A stretch of DNA of 64,000 nucleotides from Paenibacillus harenae (GTDB lineage Bacteria > Bacillota > Bacilli > Paenibacillales > Paenibacillaceae): NCBI RefSeq assembly GCF_030812415.1, contig NZ_JAUSST010000010.1, positions 1 to 64,000 on the forward strand, in the 5' to 3' direction. Under the pieces are notes generated by a model. The model did not search any database. It was not told the DNA's origin and saw only the letters and a program-made list of their open reading frames with translations. This document shows positions 1 through 8,834 of this stretch, one piece after another. The translations under genes were made by a program, and so were the position numbers. How positions within the stretch are numbered: the stretch's first letter is position 1; the number at the start of each line of letters is the position of its first letter.

Positions 1-128
1 CTTGCTCAAAAACATTTTATTGCTTTAGTAATGAAGCCGAAGCTTCATATACTGGCAGTTTCGCTCGTTGTTCAGTTTTCAAAGAACAATCATTTATCTT
101 TCGTGTCGGCCGTATGTTTCAGCGGCGA
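1..128 (-). other. rRNA operon leader (pre-16S region)
   Basis: Read on the minus strand, this stretch contains TTCTTTGAAAACTGAAC, the conserved block in leaders and spacers of Bacillales rRNA operons (antitermination/processing region). It is followed by a short sequence ending at the window edge, where the 16S rRNA should begin. The 16S gene itself lies beyond position 1 and is not seen. In B. subtilis an rRNA operon also follows lysS, so the context agrees. Confidence 0.7.
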
Positions 129-135
129 CTTAGAT

Positions 136-165
136 AATATATCACAGACGCCTATAGCATTGCAA
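136..165 (-). promoter_or_regulatory. Probable rRNA operon promoter
   Basis: On the minus strand a TTGCAA -35 element (160-165) is followed after 18 bases by a TATATT -10 element (136-141). It lies upstream of the rRNA leader and points out of the left edge. The spacing is slightly long and a second register is possible, so exact boxes are uncertain. Confidence 0.5.
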
Positions 166-213
166 GTACTTTTTTTATATAACTTTATCTAGTTTCTACT
201 ATAGAAGAACAAA

Positions 214-240
214 GAAAAACACAGTGCCTAAGCACCGTGT
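214..240 (-). terminator. Rho-independent terminator of the transglutaminase-like gene
   Basis: On the minus strand a stem of ACACGGTGC with GCACTGTGT around a TTAG loop is followed by TTTTTC. It lies 17 bases beyond the stop codon of the transglutaminase-like gene and separates it from the rRNA promoter. Confidence 0.85.
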
Positions 241-256
241 CCGTTAGCTATTCATT

Positions 257-1063
257 CTAGTATTGTTTGGCTGCCGAATATTTCGAAGCGTCTTTAATGA
301 GATCGAATTTCTTATTGCTTTTCTTGAGACCAGCGTCAACCGTCGTGTCGATAATAACCCATTTGCCGTTCAAGAACACTTCGTTCCAAGCGTGGTACAC
401 ACTCACATACTCCGTGTCTCCCATCACAAGTTTTGTAGGAACGCCTACACTGCGAAGCATTGCAGCGAATAACGACGAGTAGCCATAGCAGATGTCTTTT
501 TTCGTCGATAATGTTTTATCGATGCTTGGTAGGTAATCTGTCGAGATGTTAGCCGCTAGATCGTAATCATATTTGATGTTGCCGATGATATAGTCGTAAA
601 TAGCTTTAACTTTCTCATTGTCTGTTTTACTGTTTTTTGTTAGTTCTTTTGCTTTAATAATTGCTTGATTAGCATTTGTCCAAGCGACGTTTTGAACCGA
701 GTTCAGATATACCACGCTGCTATTAGTAAGGTTCAGGTTAACCGTTTCCTTCTTAACTACTTTGTATTTGTTACCTTCTGTATTCTCAAGCACCGAAACG
801 GTGTAATCGCCATTTCCAAGTTGCAATGGAAATTGTTCTACTTTTTTGGCAGCAGTCATGTTGTATGTATATTTGTAATCGCCTTTTACGATCATTACTT
901 TTGTTTTGACATTGGCATTCACTTGGTATGCTACCGATACAACACCTTTATCCAAGTTACCTGTATTCAACCAATTTGTGCTTTCGCTTGCTTCTGCACT
1001 TGTCACATTTATCGATGCGATCATTACGAACGCGGCTACTAACATAAGAATGAACTTGCGCAT
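257..1063 (-). CDS. Secreted transglutaminase-like (papain-fold) protein under triple c-di-GMP riboswitch control
   Basis: This 268-residue protein starts at the ATG at 1063, preceded by GGGAG with 8 bases of spacing. An upstream in-frame start would only translate riboswitch sequence. Residues 1-25 form a signal peptide (MRKF, then a hydrophobic stretch ending near TSAEA). A beta-rich region of about 110 residues is followed by a transglutaminase-like core with a visible Cys192-His224-Asp239 triad in DICYGYSS, VYHAWNEV and IIDTTV. Such extracellular domains can act as proteases or cross-linkers; the substrate is unknown. It is a single-gene transcript with three tandem c-di-GMP-I aptamers in the leader and a terminator behind it. 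A role in surface, biofilm or motility switching is an inference from that control. Confidence 0.85.
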   Translation of the reverse strand: MRKFILMLVAAFVMIASINVTSAEASESTNWLNTGNLDKGVVSVAYQVNANVKTKVMIVKGDYKYTYNMTAAKKVEQFPLQLGNGDYTVSVLENTEGNKYKVVKKETVNLNLTNSSVVYLNSVQNVAWTNANQAIIKAKELTKNSKTDNEKVKAIYDYIIGNIKYDYDLAANISTDYLPSIDKTLSTKKDICYGYSSLFAAMLRSVGVPTKLVMGDTEYVSVYHAWNEVFLNGKWVIIDTTVDAGLKKSNKKFDLIKDASKYSAAKQY

Positions 1064-1076
1064 GAATAAAACTCCC

Positions 1077-1154
1077 TTCGGTAGCTGGCTGCCATCATTC
1101 GGAAGGCCCTTTAGCTTTGCGTCCCTGCCTTTCGGTAGGTTTGCCGTTATCGTG
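1077..1154 (-). ncRNA. Cyclic-di-GMP-I (GEMM-I) riboswitch aptamer, promoter-distal copy 3
   Basis: The minus strand reads ACGGCAAACC, a GAAA-capped stem, GGGACGCAAAGC, GGGCC, then GATGGCAGCC and GCTACCG. These are the hallmark conserved blocks of the GEMM-I aptamer, including the GAAA tetraloop and its receptor region. The last aptamer strand runs directly into the ribosome binding site GGGAG of the transglutaminase-like gene. This copy therefore most likely acts on translation, unlike the two upstream copies. Confidence 0.92.
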
Positions 1155-1207
1155 TAAAGTTTCATGGGATTGCTTGTCCCTTATTATAAAACAAAAAAAG
1201 CTCTGTC

Positions 1208-1286
1208 ATTCGGTAGCTGGCTGCCATCATTCGGAAGGCCCTTTAGCTTTGCGTCCCTACCTTTCGATAGGTTTGCCGTTATCGTG
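1208..1286 (-). ncRNA. Cyclic-di-GMP-I (GEMM-I) riboswitch aptamer, middle copy 2
   Basis: This is nearly identical to copy 3, with the same GGCAAACC, GAAA loop, GGGACGCAAAGC and GGCAGCC blocks. The stem loop has a compensated change (CTATCGAAAGGTAG). It is followed at once by GAGCTTTTTTTG. The AAAGCT inside the aptamer can pair with this AGCTTT, which suggests a terminator whose stem excludes the folded aptamer. The repeat period to the neighbouring copies is 132-133 bases. Confidence 0.92.
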
Positions 1287-1339
1287 ATTCGCTTCTTCAA
1301 AACTTGTCCTACTATGAAGTAAATAAAAAATGCCTTGTC

Positions 1340-1419
1340 TTTCGGTAGCTGGCTGCCATCATTAGTAAGGCCCTTTAGCTTTACGTCCCTACCTTTCGGT
1401 AAGTTTGCCGTTATCGTGA
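1340..1419 (-). ncRNA. Cyclic-di-GMP-I (GEMM-I) riboswitch aptamer, promoter-proximal copy 1
   Basis: The conserved GEMM-I blocks are present with small changes (GGCAAACT, GGGACGTAAAGC). It begins about 10 bases after the predicted transcription start. Directly downstream is AAGGCATTTTTT, and AAGGC can pair with GCCTT of the aptamer core. This is consistent with a transcription-terminating expression platform, although the stem is only about 5 bp. Confidence 0.88.
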
Positions 1420-1435
1420 CTAGCACTATGGTTCT

Positions 1436-1463
1436 ATTGTACCATATGATTCTAGTAAATCAA
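1436..1463 (-). promoter_or_regulatory. Promoter of the triple-riboswitch transcript
   Basis: On the minus strand TTGATT (1458-1463), a 16-base spacer and TACAAT (1436-1441) form a sigma-A type promoter. The predicted start near 1429 places aptamer copy 1 at the very 5' end of the RNA, as expected for a riboswitch leader. Confidence 0.65.
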
Positions 1464-1549
1464 TACGATCTAGCAAATTGATAGATCAAAATTTTACAAC
1501 CGAATACACATACTCGTCGACACCAATACAGTTCAATTTATGCGCCGAC

Positions 1550-1590
1550 AAAAAAACGCCCTGATAACCATTCGGCTCGGCTGTCAGGGC
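1550..1590 (-). terminator. Terminator of the LPXTG protein gene
   Basis: On the minus strand GCCCTGACAGCC pairs imperfectly with GGTTATCAGGGC, followed by GTTTTTTTG. It lies 15 bases beyond the stop codon of the wall-anchored protein reading frame. Confidence 0.85.
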
Positions 1591-1605
1591 ATTTGCTAAA
1601 TTATT

Positions 1606-2885
1606 TTATACTTTTGTTATCTTTTTCTTTCTGAACGAGAGCAGTCCAATCAGGAGCAAGCCAAGTCCTACCATATAAGTAGGCAGTGAGCTTGTATCTC
1701 CTGTTTTCGGAAGTGTAGCTAATGGTACTACAGTACCCGTAACAGATGCTTCTTTCCCACCAACAGCATCGATATCAGCTCCTACTGCACCTTGTGGAAT
1801 CTCGTTGTTATCTTCAACAACAACTTCCTCTTCGTCACCAACTGCCGACCCTTGAGGTGTTTCGTCCTCGTCAACGACAACTTCTGTTTCAGGAGTTGCT
1901 GTTGGTTCATTAGTTGGTGTTGGTGTCGTTGTAGGCTCTTCAGTCACTTCCGGTGTTTCCGTAGGACTTGATGTCACTACTGGTGTAGGCTTCGGTGTTG
2001 CGGGCGTTTCTGTCGCCGGCGTTTCTGTTGCCGGTGTCTCTGTTACTGGCGGCCCCGGTGTTACGTCTGGTGTGGGCTCTGGTGTTGGGCTAGGAGTAGG
2101 CTCAATGACTGTCTTTTTCACAAAGAACTCGATTTCTCTAATTCTATCGGTTTGAGCAGTTGCAGATCCGGACTTGACTCCGTTTGAACCATAAGAAGTG
2201 GTTTCGGTTTTATTTTTACTTCCCGATTTCCAAGTAATCTTCACGCATACTACATCATGATTCAAAAGCTCAGTGTCATTTATTACATCCCAATTTACTG
2301 TTTTTTTGTTATTCTCGAGTTTACCGCTAACTACTTTGTTGCCGCTAGGTCCAACTTCAAAGGAGTTCGCGTTGTTACTTACGCTATATTTGTGCTTGAA
2401 TCGTAATCTTCCGTACAGCCTGGAGCAGGCAACTCCTTGAAATAGATTTGTACGTAAGCTATTCTTTGATCGACAGAGTAATTTACCCACTGCCACTTGC
2501 CTTTCACTTTCTCCCATAGCGAATATTCATACTTAGGAGCTTGCAGACCTGTATCGCTTAGAGCGCCGCCATCATACTCATATGTATTATATTCAAGATT
2601 CGTTAAACCTTGAACTTTCACGCAAGTAATCGCATAGCCGTCTGCTGCTTCCCAGTTCAAGTTTACTTTGGAGTTATCGCGGCTGCCGCTAACGACGGCA
2701 TCTCCATCATCTTGCAGTTCGAAATTGTTGTTTATAATGAAAACATGATCCACGTAGCCGCCACTGCAATTGCTCGTTGATCCACCGTTGCCTCCGTGAG
2801 CAAATACCGTTCCTGCCGTTCCGATCGTCAGAATAACGACTAGCTTGATTAATAATGCGGACTTTAACCACTTCTTCTTAATCAT
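1606..2885 (-). pseudogene. LPXTG sortase-anchored surface protein, interrupted by one frameshift
   Basis: The reading frame opens at ATG 2885 (AGGAGGG five bases upstream) with a signal peptide ending near TVFAHGG and a first beta domain. It stops at 2379. A second open frame overlaps it from about 2517 to 1606. That frame carries a homologous second domain, a Thr/Pro-rich stalk (about 100 residues of TPxP and ETPAT repeats) and a C-terminal LPKTGD motif with a hydrophobic segment and an RKKK tail. The first domain has VVSGSRDNSKVNLNWE and the second VVSGKLENNKKTVNWD, so they are repeats of one protein. A -1 change between about 2400 and 2379 would join them. It could be a true mutation, phase variation or a sequencing error. 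No start signal supports independent translation of the second part. Confidence 0.8.
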
Positions 2886-2930
2886 AATTACCCTCCTAAT
2901 ATGATATGTGATCCATGGCTTCTGATAAAA

Positions 2931-2962
2931 TAAAAAGACCGCCATGACAGTTCATGGCGGTC
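2931..2962 (-). terminator. Leader terminator upstream of the LPXTG gene
   Basis: On the minus strand GACCGCCATGA and TCATGGCGGTC form a perfect 11-bp stem followed by TTTTTATTTT. It lies between the variant GEMM aptamer and the start codon, so it is an attenuator within the mRNA leader. Confidence 0.9.
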
Positions 2963-3041
2963 GGACGATCATTGTATCAGATACATATCGATACGGTAGA
3001 CTCCTGGCTTTGCGTCCCAGCCTTTCGGATGGTTTGCGATT
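2963..3041 (-). ncRNA. Variant or degenerate GEMM-type (c-di-GMP-I-like) riboswitch
   Basis: The minus strand reads CGCAAACCATCCGAAAGG and then GGGACGCAAAGCC, matching the first half of the c-di-GMP-I aptamer including the GAAA tetraloop. The second half lacks the usual GGCAGCC/GCTACCG block and instead has GTATC pairing with GATAC. The element is followed directly by an intrinsic terminator and a surface-protein gene. A GEMM subtype with altered ligand or fold is possible, and so is a decayed aptamer. Confidence 0.65.
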
Positions 3042-3110
3042 TACATGAGATATTGTTGTTTTGTAATGATTTTGCATAAATATGTAACATTCGTGATTCG
3101 AAAGAGACCT

Positions 3111-3140
3111 ATTTTATTACTGTTTCTATTAAACTGTCAA
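3111..3140 (-). promoter_or_regulatory. Promoter of the LPXTG gene leader
   Basis: On the minus strand TTGACA (3135-3140), an 18-base spacer and TAAAAT (3111-3116) form a strong sigma-A type promoter. The predicted leader is about 215 bases long and contains the variant aptamer and terminator. Confidence 0.7.
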
Positions 3141-3244
3141 CACTAGAATTTGCAATTTAAGGACATACATTTCACGGCGTTAAATGAATACGCATTCATC
3201 GGTTTGCTCAAAGTCATTTCATCATTTATTCCGTAGAGAAAAAT

Positions 3245-3297
3245 AAAAAAAGCGCGGCCGCCAGACGGTTATTCACCATCAGCGCAACCGCGCTTTT
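3245..3297 (-). terminator. Terminator after lysS
   Basis: On the minus strand AGCGCGGTTGCGCT and a GGCCGCGCT arm flank a long loop and are followed by TTTTTTTATTTT. It lies 24 bases beyond the lysS stop. The stretch from 3141 to 3244 shows no further feature. Confidence 0.8.
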
Positions 3298-3320
3298 ATA
3301 TATTTCCTTATCCCGTCCAG

Positions 3321-4847
<1,527 letters not shown>

Positions 4848-4930
4848 TCATCTCCCTGATACGTTAGGGTAACCGATAACGCTCAAAAAGCTTCCGGCAA
4901 GGAAGCTTTCTAAACCATTTATCGCAAACC

Positions 4931-5407
4931 TTATTTTTTGATATCGATAATTTTATATTGAATGATTCCGGCTGGTACGTTCACTTCTACAACGGTGCCT
5001 TTTTTCTTGCCTAGAATCGCCTTGCCAACCGGACTTTCATTTGAAATCTTATTTTGGAGGGGATCGGATTCCGCAGTGCCTACAATCGCATATTCCATCG
5101 TATCGCCGAATTCCATATCTTCAACCGTTACAATCGAACCAATGCTCACCGTGTCGATATCGATCTCATCGTTATTGATAATCCGCGCATTGCGAAGCAT
5201 CTTCTCAAGCGTAATAATACGGCCCTCGATAAATGCTTGCTCATTCTTCGCGTCCTCATATTCGGAGTTCTCGCTAATATCGCCATAACCGATTGCAACT
5301 TTAATCCGCTCAGCGACTTCGCGACGCTTGATCGACTTCAGGGTCTCTAGTTCCTCTTCAAGCTTCTTTAAGCCGTCCTGAGTCAGAATGATTTGCTTAT
5401 CGTTCAT
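4931..5407 (-). CDS. greA: Transcription elongation factor GreA
   Basis: This 158-residue protein enters the RNA polymerase secondary channel and stimulates cleavage of backtracked RNA. The N-terminal coiled coil (about residues 5-75) carries the acidic tip region ([16 protein letters not shown]). The C-terminal FKBP-like domain (about 80-157) contains [13 protein letters not shown]. Length is typical. It starts at ATG 5407 with GGGAGA upstream, is followed by lysS, and has its own strong promoter about 150 bases upstream. Confidence 0.96.
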   Translation of the reverse strand: MNDKQIILTQDGLKKLEEELETLKSIKRREVAERIKVAIGYGDISENSEYEDAKNEQAFIEGRIITLEKMLRNARIINNDEIDIDTVSIGSIVTVEDMEFGDTMEYAIVGTAESDPLQNKISNESPVGKAILGKKKGTVVEVNVPAGIIQYKIIDIKK

Positions 5408-5553
5408 CTATCTGATTCTCCCGTCGTGTGACTTATTTTCATACCGTGTATGAATTCACTGTTACCTAATATATTACGCTTCACTGCCATCATACCTTGG
5501 GGCGTTTCACTTTGAAGGAGTCTCTTGCGAGTCTCTTTGGATTATATTGCACG

Positions 5554-5583
5554 ATTATATTTCAAAGTTACCCTCAATGTCAA
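5554..5583 (-). promoter_or_regulatory. Strong sigma-A promoter of greA
   Basis: On the minus strand consensus TTGACA (5578-5583), an 18-base spacer and consensus TATAAT (5554-5559) are present, giving a leader of about 140 bases before greA. The 340-base gap 5408-5747 holds this promoter and leader. I found no terminator for dusB and no additional gene in it. Confidence 0.75.
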
Positions 5584-5747
5584 TCAAAGCCAAACGACCC
5601 CTTGAAACCGTTTCATCTAGGCGTGAATCCATACATTCCGTATCATGACGACATCTGTCGAACGATGTCGATGCGAGTGCCGCTGCCTCCAAAAACGAAG
5701 CACACTCCGACATCTCGCATCCCTATGAACGCCGACCGCCATTCCTA

Positions 5748-6785
5748 TTAATGAATGATCTCTTCGGCTCCGGTAGGAGCGGAAGAATTACCGTTGCGTT
5801 CCTGTTCCGCTTCTTCCTCCAACGATCGAATATAATTTTCTAAAATCGCCACCATGCGATCCCGGCCCGTTTCTTCCATAATAACATCCTTCACGCGAGC
5901 ACCGCCCGGCAAGCCCTTCAAATACCATGCGAGGTGTTTGCGCATCTCGCGGACGGCTACCGCTTCGTTCTTCAGCGCGATCAGCCGGTCCAGGTGCAGA
6001 ATAGCGACCTCCAGCTTCTCGCGTGGAGCCGGATCTCCCAGCAGCTCGCCCGTTGCCAAGTACTGAATGGTACGATAGAGCATCCATGGATTGCCCAGCG
6101 CGCCGCGTCCGATCATAACGCCGTCGACGCCGGTGTGATCCAGCATCCTTCGTGCGTCCTCTGGCGAGAATACGTCGCCATTCCCAATTACGGGAATAGA
6201 TACCGATTGTTTGACATCCTTTATGATGTCCCAATTCGCCTTGCCCGTATACAGCTGCTCCCGCGTGCGTCCATGTACGCTGACGGCCTTGCCGCCCGCG
6301 CGCTCAACCGCACGCGCGTTCTCGATTGCGTAGATATGCTCGTCATCCCAGCCAATACGCATCTTCACCGTCACCGGCTTCTTCACGGCGTCTACCACTG
6401 CGGATACCATCTCGTAGATTTTGTTCGGGTCAAGCAGCCACCTGGCGCCGGCGTCGCATTTCGTTACTTTCGGTACGGGGCATCCCATATTGATGTCGAT
6501 AATGTCTGCATTCGTCTGCGTATCGACGACCTTCGCCGCTTCGACCAGCGATTCGCGGTCGCCTCCGAATATTTGCAAGCTAAGCGGTTTCTCGCGCTCG
6601 TCAACGAACAGCATCTCCATCGTTCGCTTATTTCCGTGCAGAATCGCCTTGTCGCTTACCATCTCCGCGCATACAAGTCCGGTTCCGAATTCCTTCGCAA
6701 TTAATCGAAAAGCAGGGTTGCACACGCCTGCCATCGGCGCCAGCACGACCCTGTTCTTCATCTCGATGTCTCCGATTTTCAGCAT
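5748..6785 (-). CDS. dusB: tRNA-dihydrouridine synthase DusB
   Basis: This FMN-dependent enzyme reduces uridine to dihydrouridine in the tRNA D-loop. The TIM barrel opens with KNRVVLAPMAGV and contains NMGCPVPKV with the catalytic cysteine and RIGWDD. The FMN phosphate region is IGNGDV and IGRGALGNPW. I prefer ATG 6785 (AGGAG four bases upstream, and the family-typical MLKIGDIEMKN) over an in-frame GTG at 6797. This gives 345 residues. The tail after about residue 320 is acidic and poorly conserved. It ends the pab-fol transcription unit together with the yazB-like gene. Confidence 0.93.
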   Translation of the reverse strand: MLKIGDIEMKNRVVLAPMAGVCNPAFRLIAKEFGTGLVCAEMVSDKAILHGNKRTMEMLFVDEREKPLSLQIFGGDRESLVEAAKVVDTQTNADIIDINMGCPVPKVTKCDAGARWLLDPNKIYEMVSAVVDAVKKPVTVKMRIGWDDEHIYAIENARAVERAGGKAVSVHGRTREQLYTGKANWDIIKDVKQSVSIPVIGNGDVFSPEDARRMLDHTGVDGVMIGRGALGNPWMLYRTIQYLATGELLGDPAPREKLEVAILHLDRLIALKNEAVAVREMRKHLAWYLKGLPGGARVKDVIMEETGRDRMVAILENYIRSLEEEAEQERNGNSSAPTGAEEIIH

Positions 6786-6846
6786 GCCGCTCCTCACTCC
6801 TCCATATTATTATTTCATCCAAGCGTCTTAAGCTGACGCTAGCCTT

Positions 6847-7059
6847 TTATTCACGGTTATCCGACATTAATTCCTCGTAGTCAATCCCGAGCGTGCTGGC
6901 GATATGGCCAAGCAGCTTCGGGTCTGTCTTCCTTGTACCGCGCTCAAGCGAGCCTAATACGGCTACCGATACGCCAAGCACCTTGGCCAGCTCCTGCTGT
7001 GTATAACCCTTCAGCTTCCGAAAGGCTCTGACGCGCTGCGCCAATTGATTGTTTTCCAT
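6847..7059 (-). CDS. yazB: Small XRE-family helix-turn-helix protein (YazB-like)
   Basis: This 70-residue protein is a single Cro/CI-type helix-turn-helix domain with GYTQQELAKVLGVS as recognition region and a following LERGTRK. It has no sensor or oligomerisation domain. The gene lies between folK and dusB exactly as yazB does in B. subtilis. The start at ATG 7059 has AGGAAGG nine bases upstream and overlaps the folK end by 49 bases, so translation is probably coupled. Its DNA target is not known. Confidence 0.88.
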   Translation of the reverse strand: MENNQLAQRVRAFRKLKGYTQQELAKVLGVSVAVLGSLERGTRKTDPKLLGHIASTLGIDYEELMSDNRE

Positions 7060-7571
7060 AACGTGATGCCTTCCTTTCCATCCCGAAGCGCGCTGCCGGC
7101 CGCTAATGCGACCACGCTCCGCAGCGTATGCGATAATACGATAACGTCGTTAAGCGGCACAAGCACGAATGACCGCTCCATCATGCGCGGATGCGGCAGT
7201 GTCAGCTCCTCTTGATCCATTCTGACATTATCGTATAGCAGAAGGTCGAGGTCAATGGTTCTCGGTCCCCAACGTACCTGCCTAACCCGTCCTAGCTGCA
7301 GCTCGTACTCGAGTAGCTTGCGAAGCAGCTCGATAGGGGCAAGCGATGTGCGAATCGCTATCGCCATGTTCAGGAATGCAGGCTGATCCGTAAATCCGAC
7401 AGGATCCGTCTCATAAATGCCCGACACCCTGCGCACTTCAATGGCTGGATCGCGATCGAGCAGCTCGATAGCCTGCATTAGAAGCTGCTCCCGATCCCCC
7501 ATATTCGATCCCAAAGCGACATACGCTTCGAATGACTGCCCGTCAGGCGGGAATCGCTCTTCCATCTGCAT
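7011..7571 (-). CDS. folK: 2-amino-4-hydroxy-6-hydroxymethyldihydropteridine diphosphokinase
   Basis: FolK transfers pyrophosphate from ATP to 6-hydroxymethyl-7,8-dihydropterin in folate synthesis. The 186-residue sequence has the family signatures YVALGSNMGDRE near the N-terminus and RTIDLDLLLYDN in the middle, followed by LPHPRMMERSFVL. Length is normal, with a somewhat extended C-terminus that runs into the next gene. The ATG at 7571 has CGGAGA seven bases upstream and overlaps the end of folB by 29 bases. Confidence 0.95.
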   Translation of the reverse strand: MQMEERFPPDGQSFEAYVALGSNMGDREQLLMQAIELLDRDPAIEVRRVSGIYETDPVGFTDQPAFLNMAIAIRTSLAPIELLRKLLEYELQLGRVRQVRWGPRTIDLDLLLYDNVRMDQEELTLPHPRMMERSFVLVPLNDVIVLSHTLRSVVALAAGSALRDGKEGITLWKTINWRSASEPFGS

Positions 7572-7929
7572 CCCGCTTTCTCCGCATCTCGATCGTTACC
7601 CCGTCAAAGTGAATATCAAACGGAGGATGCGGCTTTGTTACTCGAACCGTCACTTCATTTACCATAGTATAAGCTTCCAGAACCCGCGATGCAATGTGAC
7701 CCGTTAAAGCCTCAATCAGCTTGAAAGGCGGGCCCTCTACAATCTGTTTCGCGAACGAATGGATCTCTGCATAGTTGACCGTAGCGTTCAAATCGTCGGT
7801 CTCGGCAGCCTGTCCAAGCTCCATATGCAGTACGATATCGACGTAAAATTGTTGGCCCAGCTTATTCTCTTCGGCAAAAACGCCGTGATACCCGTAGAAG
7901 CGCATTCCTTTGATCGCCATTAGATCCAA
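7543..7929 (-). CDS. folB: Dihydroneopterin aldolase
   Basis: FolB converts 7,8-dihydroneopterin to 6-hydroxymethyldihydropterin and glycolaldehyde. The sequence shows MRFYGYHGVFAEE with the substrate-site region, VNYAEIH and KLIEALTGHIA, and ends in a conserved-type VRVTKPHPPF strand. I prefer a TTG start at 7929 because GAGGGA lies nine bases upstream and the N-terminus then has the same length as in the B. subtilis protein. GTG 7938 and ATG 7920 are alternatives. It sits between folP and folK. Confidence 0.93.
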   Translation of the reverse strand: MDLMAIKGMRFYGYHGVFAEENKLGQQFYVDIVLHMELGQAAETDDLNATVNYAEIHSFAKQIVEGPPFKLIEALTGHIASRVLEAYTMVNEVTVRVTKPHPPFDIHFDGVTIEMRRKRDADGRAIPA

Positions 7930-7957
7930 CTCCGTCACTCCCTCATCGGCAAACGCC

Positions 7958-8815
7958 TTATTTCTTGATCTGTTGTAAAATAGCGTCCGTCATCAAAGCC
8001 GTCTGCTTCATCTCGCGAACGTCATGCACCCGGACGATATGGCTGCCCTGCGCGATTCCGAGCGCAACCGTCGCGGCTGTTCCGAAAGCAAGCTCCCAGG
8101 TCGGCAAGCTGAGCGTGTCGCGGATGAACCGTTTGCGCGACGTGCCGAGCAGCACCGGATAGCCCAGCGCCGACAGCTCGGACAAGCGGGCGAGCAGCTC
8201 GAGATTGTTCTCGTACGTCTTCGCGAAGCCGATGCCCGGATCAAGCCAAAGCTGACTCTCCGCGACGCCTGCAGCCCTCGCGATCTCGACGCTGCCGAGC
8301 AGATCAGCCAGCACGTCAGGTACGAAGTCATTGTAGTCCCGCGCATGGCGGTTATGATTAATAATAACGGGGCAGCCGAACTCTGCGGCTACAGCTGCCA
8401 TCTCCGGATCGCCCTTCAAGCCCCATATATCATTAATGATATGAGCGCCGGCTTCCATCGCCTGACGCGCGGCAGCAGCCTTGTACGTGTCAATAGACAA
8501 CGGTATATGCGGCAGTTCCTTGCGGACCGCCTGAATTACGGGAATAATGCGCCGCAGCTCCTCCTCCAGAGGAACGGGCTCGAAGCCTGGACGCGTCGAC
8601 TCTCCCCCAATATCGAGAAGATCAGCGCCATCTTCCACCATCGCTGCCGCATGGGCTACAGCAGCTTCTACCTGCGTATATCGGCCGCCATCGGAGAAGG
8701 AATCCGGCGTCGCATTGAGAATGCCCATTATTAACGTACGCTTTCCAAGCTCCAGCCGAATGCCGCCATTCAACTCATACACCCAATGCCCGTGCTGTGT
8801 ACCAATCCTGCTCAT
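7958..8815 (-). CDS. folP: Dihydropteroate synthase
   Basis: FolP condenses p-aminobenzoate with hydroxymethyldihydropterin pyrophosphate; it is the sulfonamide target. The 285-residue TIM barrel has the signatures GILNATPDSFSDGGRY (about 30-45), DIGGESTRPG (about 67-76) and LWLDPGIGFAK (about 195). The phosphate-binding loop is GTSRKRFI and the end is RVHDV. The ATG at 8815 has AGGAGAG seven bases upstream. It follows pabC by 19 bases. Confidence 0.96.
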   Translation of the reverse strand: MSRIGTQHGHWVYELNGGIRLELGKRTLIMGILNATPDSFSDGGRYTQVEAAVAHAAAMVEDGADLLDIGGESTRPGFEPVPLEEELRRIIPVIQAVRKELPHIPLSIDTYKAAAARQAMEAGAHIINDIWGLKGDPEMAAVAAEFGCPVIINHNRHARDYNDFVPDVLADLLGSVEIARAAGVAESQLWLDPGIGFAKTYENNLELLARLSELSALGYPVLLGTSRKRFIRDTLSLPTWELAFGTAATVALGIAQGSHIVRVHDVREMKQTALMTDAILQQIKK

Positions 8816-8834
8816 GCTGTCACTCTCCTAAGCC

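Noticed and set aside
1184-1426. An 80-residue minus-strand reading frame with a repeated TITANLPKGRD sequence
   Set aside because: It is the translation of riboswitch copies 1 and 2. The repeats are conserved as RNA structure, and there is no ribosome site.
2379-2517. Programmed -1 ribosomal frameshifting in the LPXTG gene
   Set aside because: No slippery heptamer and no clear downstream stimulatory structure was seen, so a simple indel is preferred.
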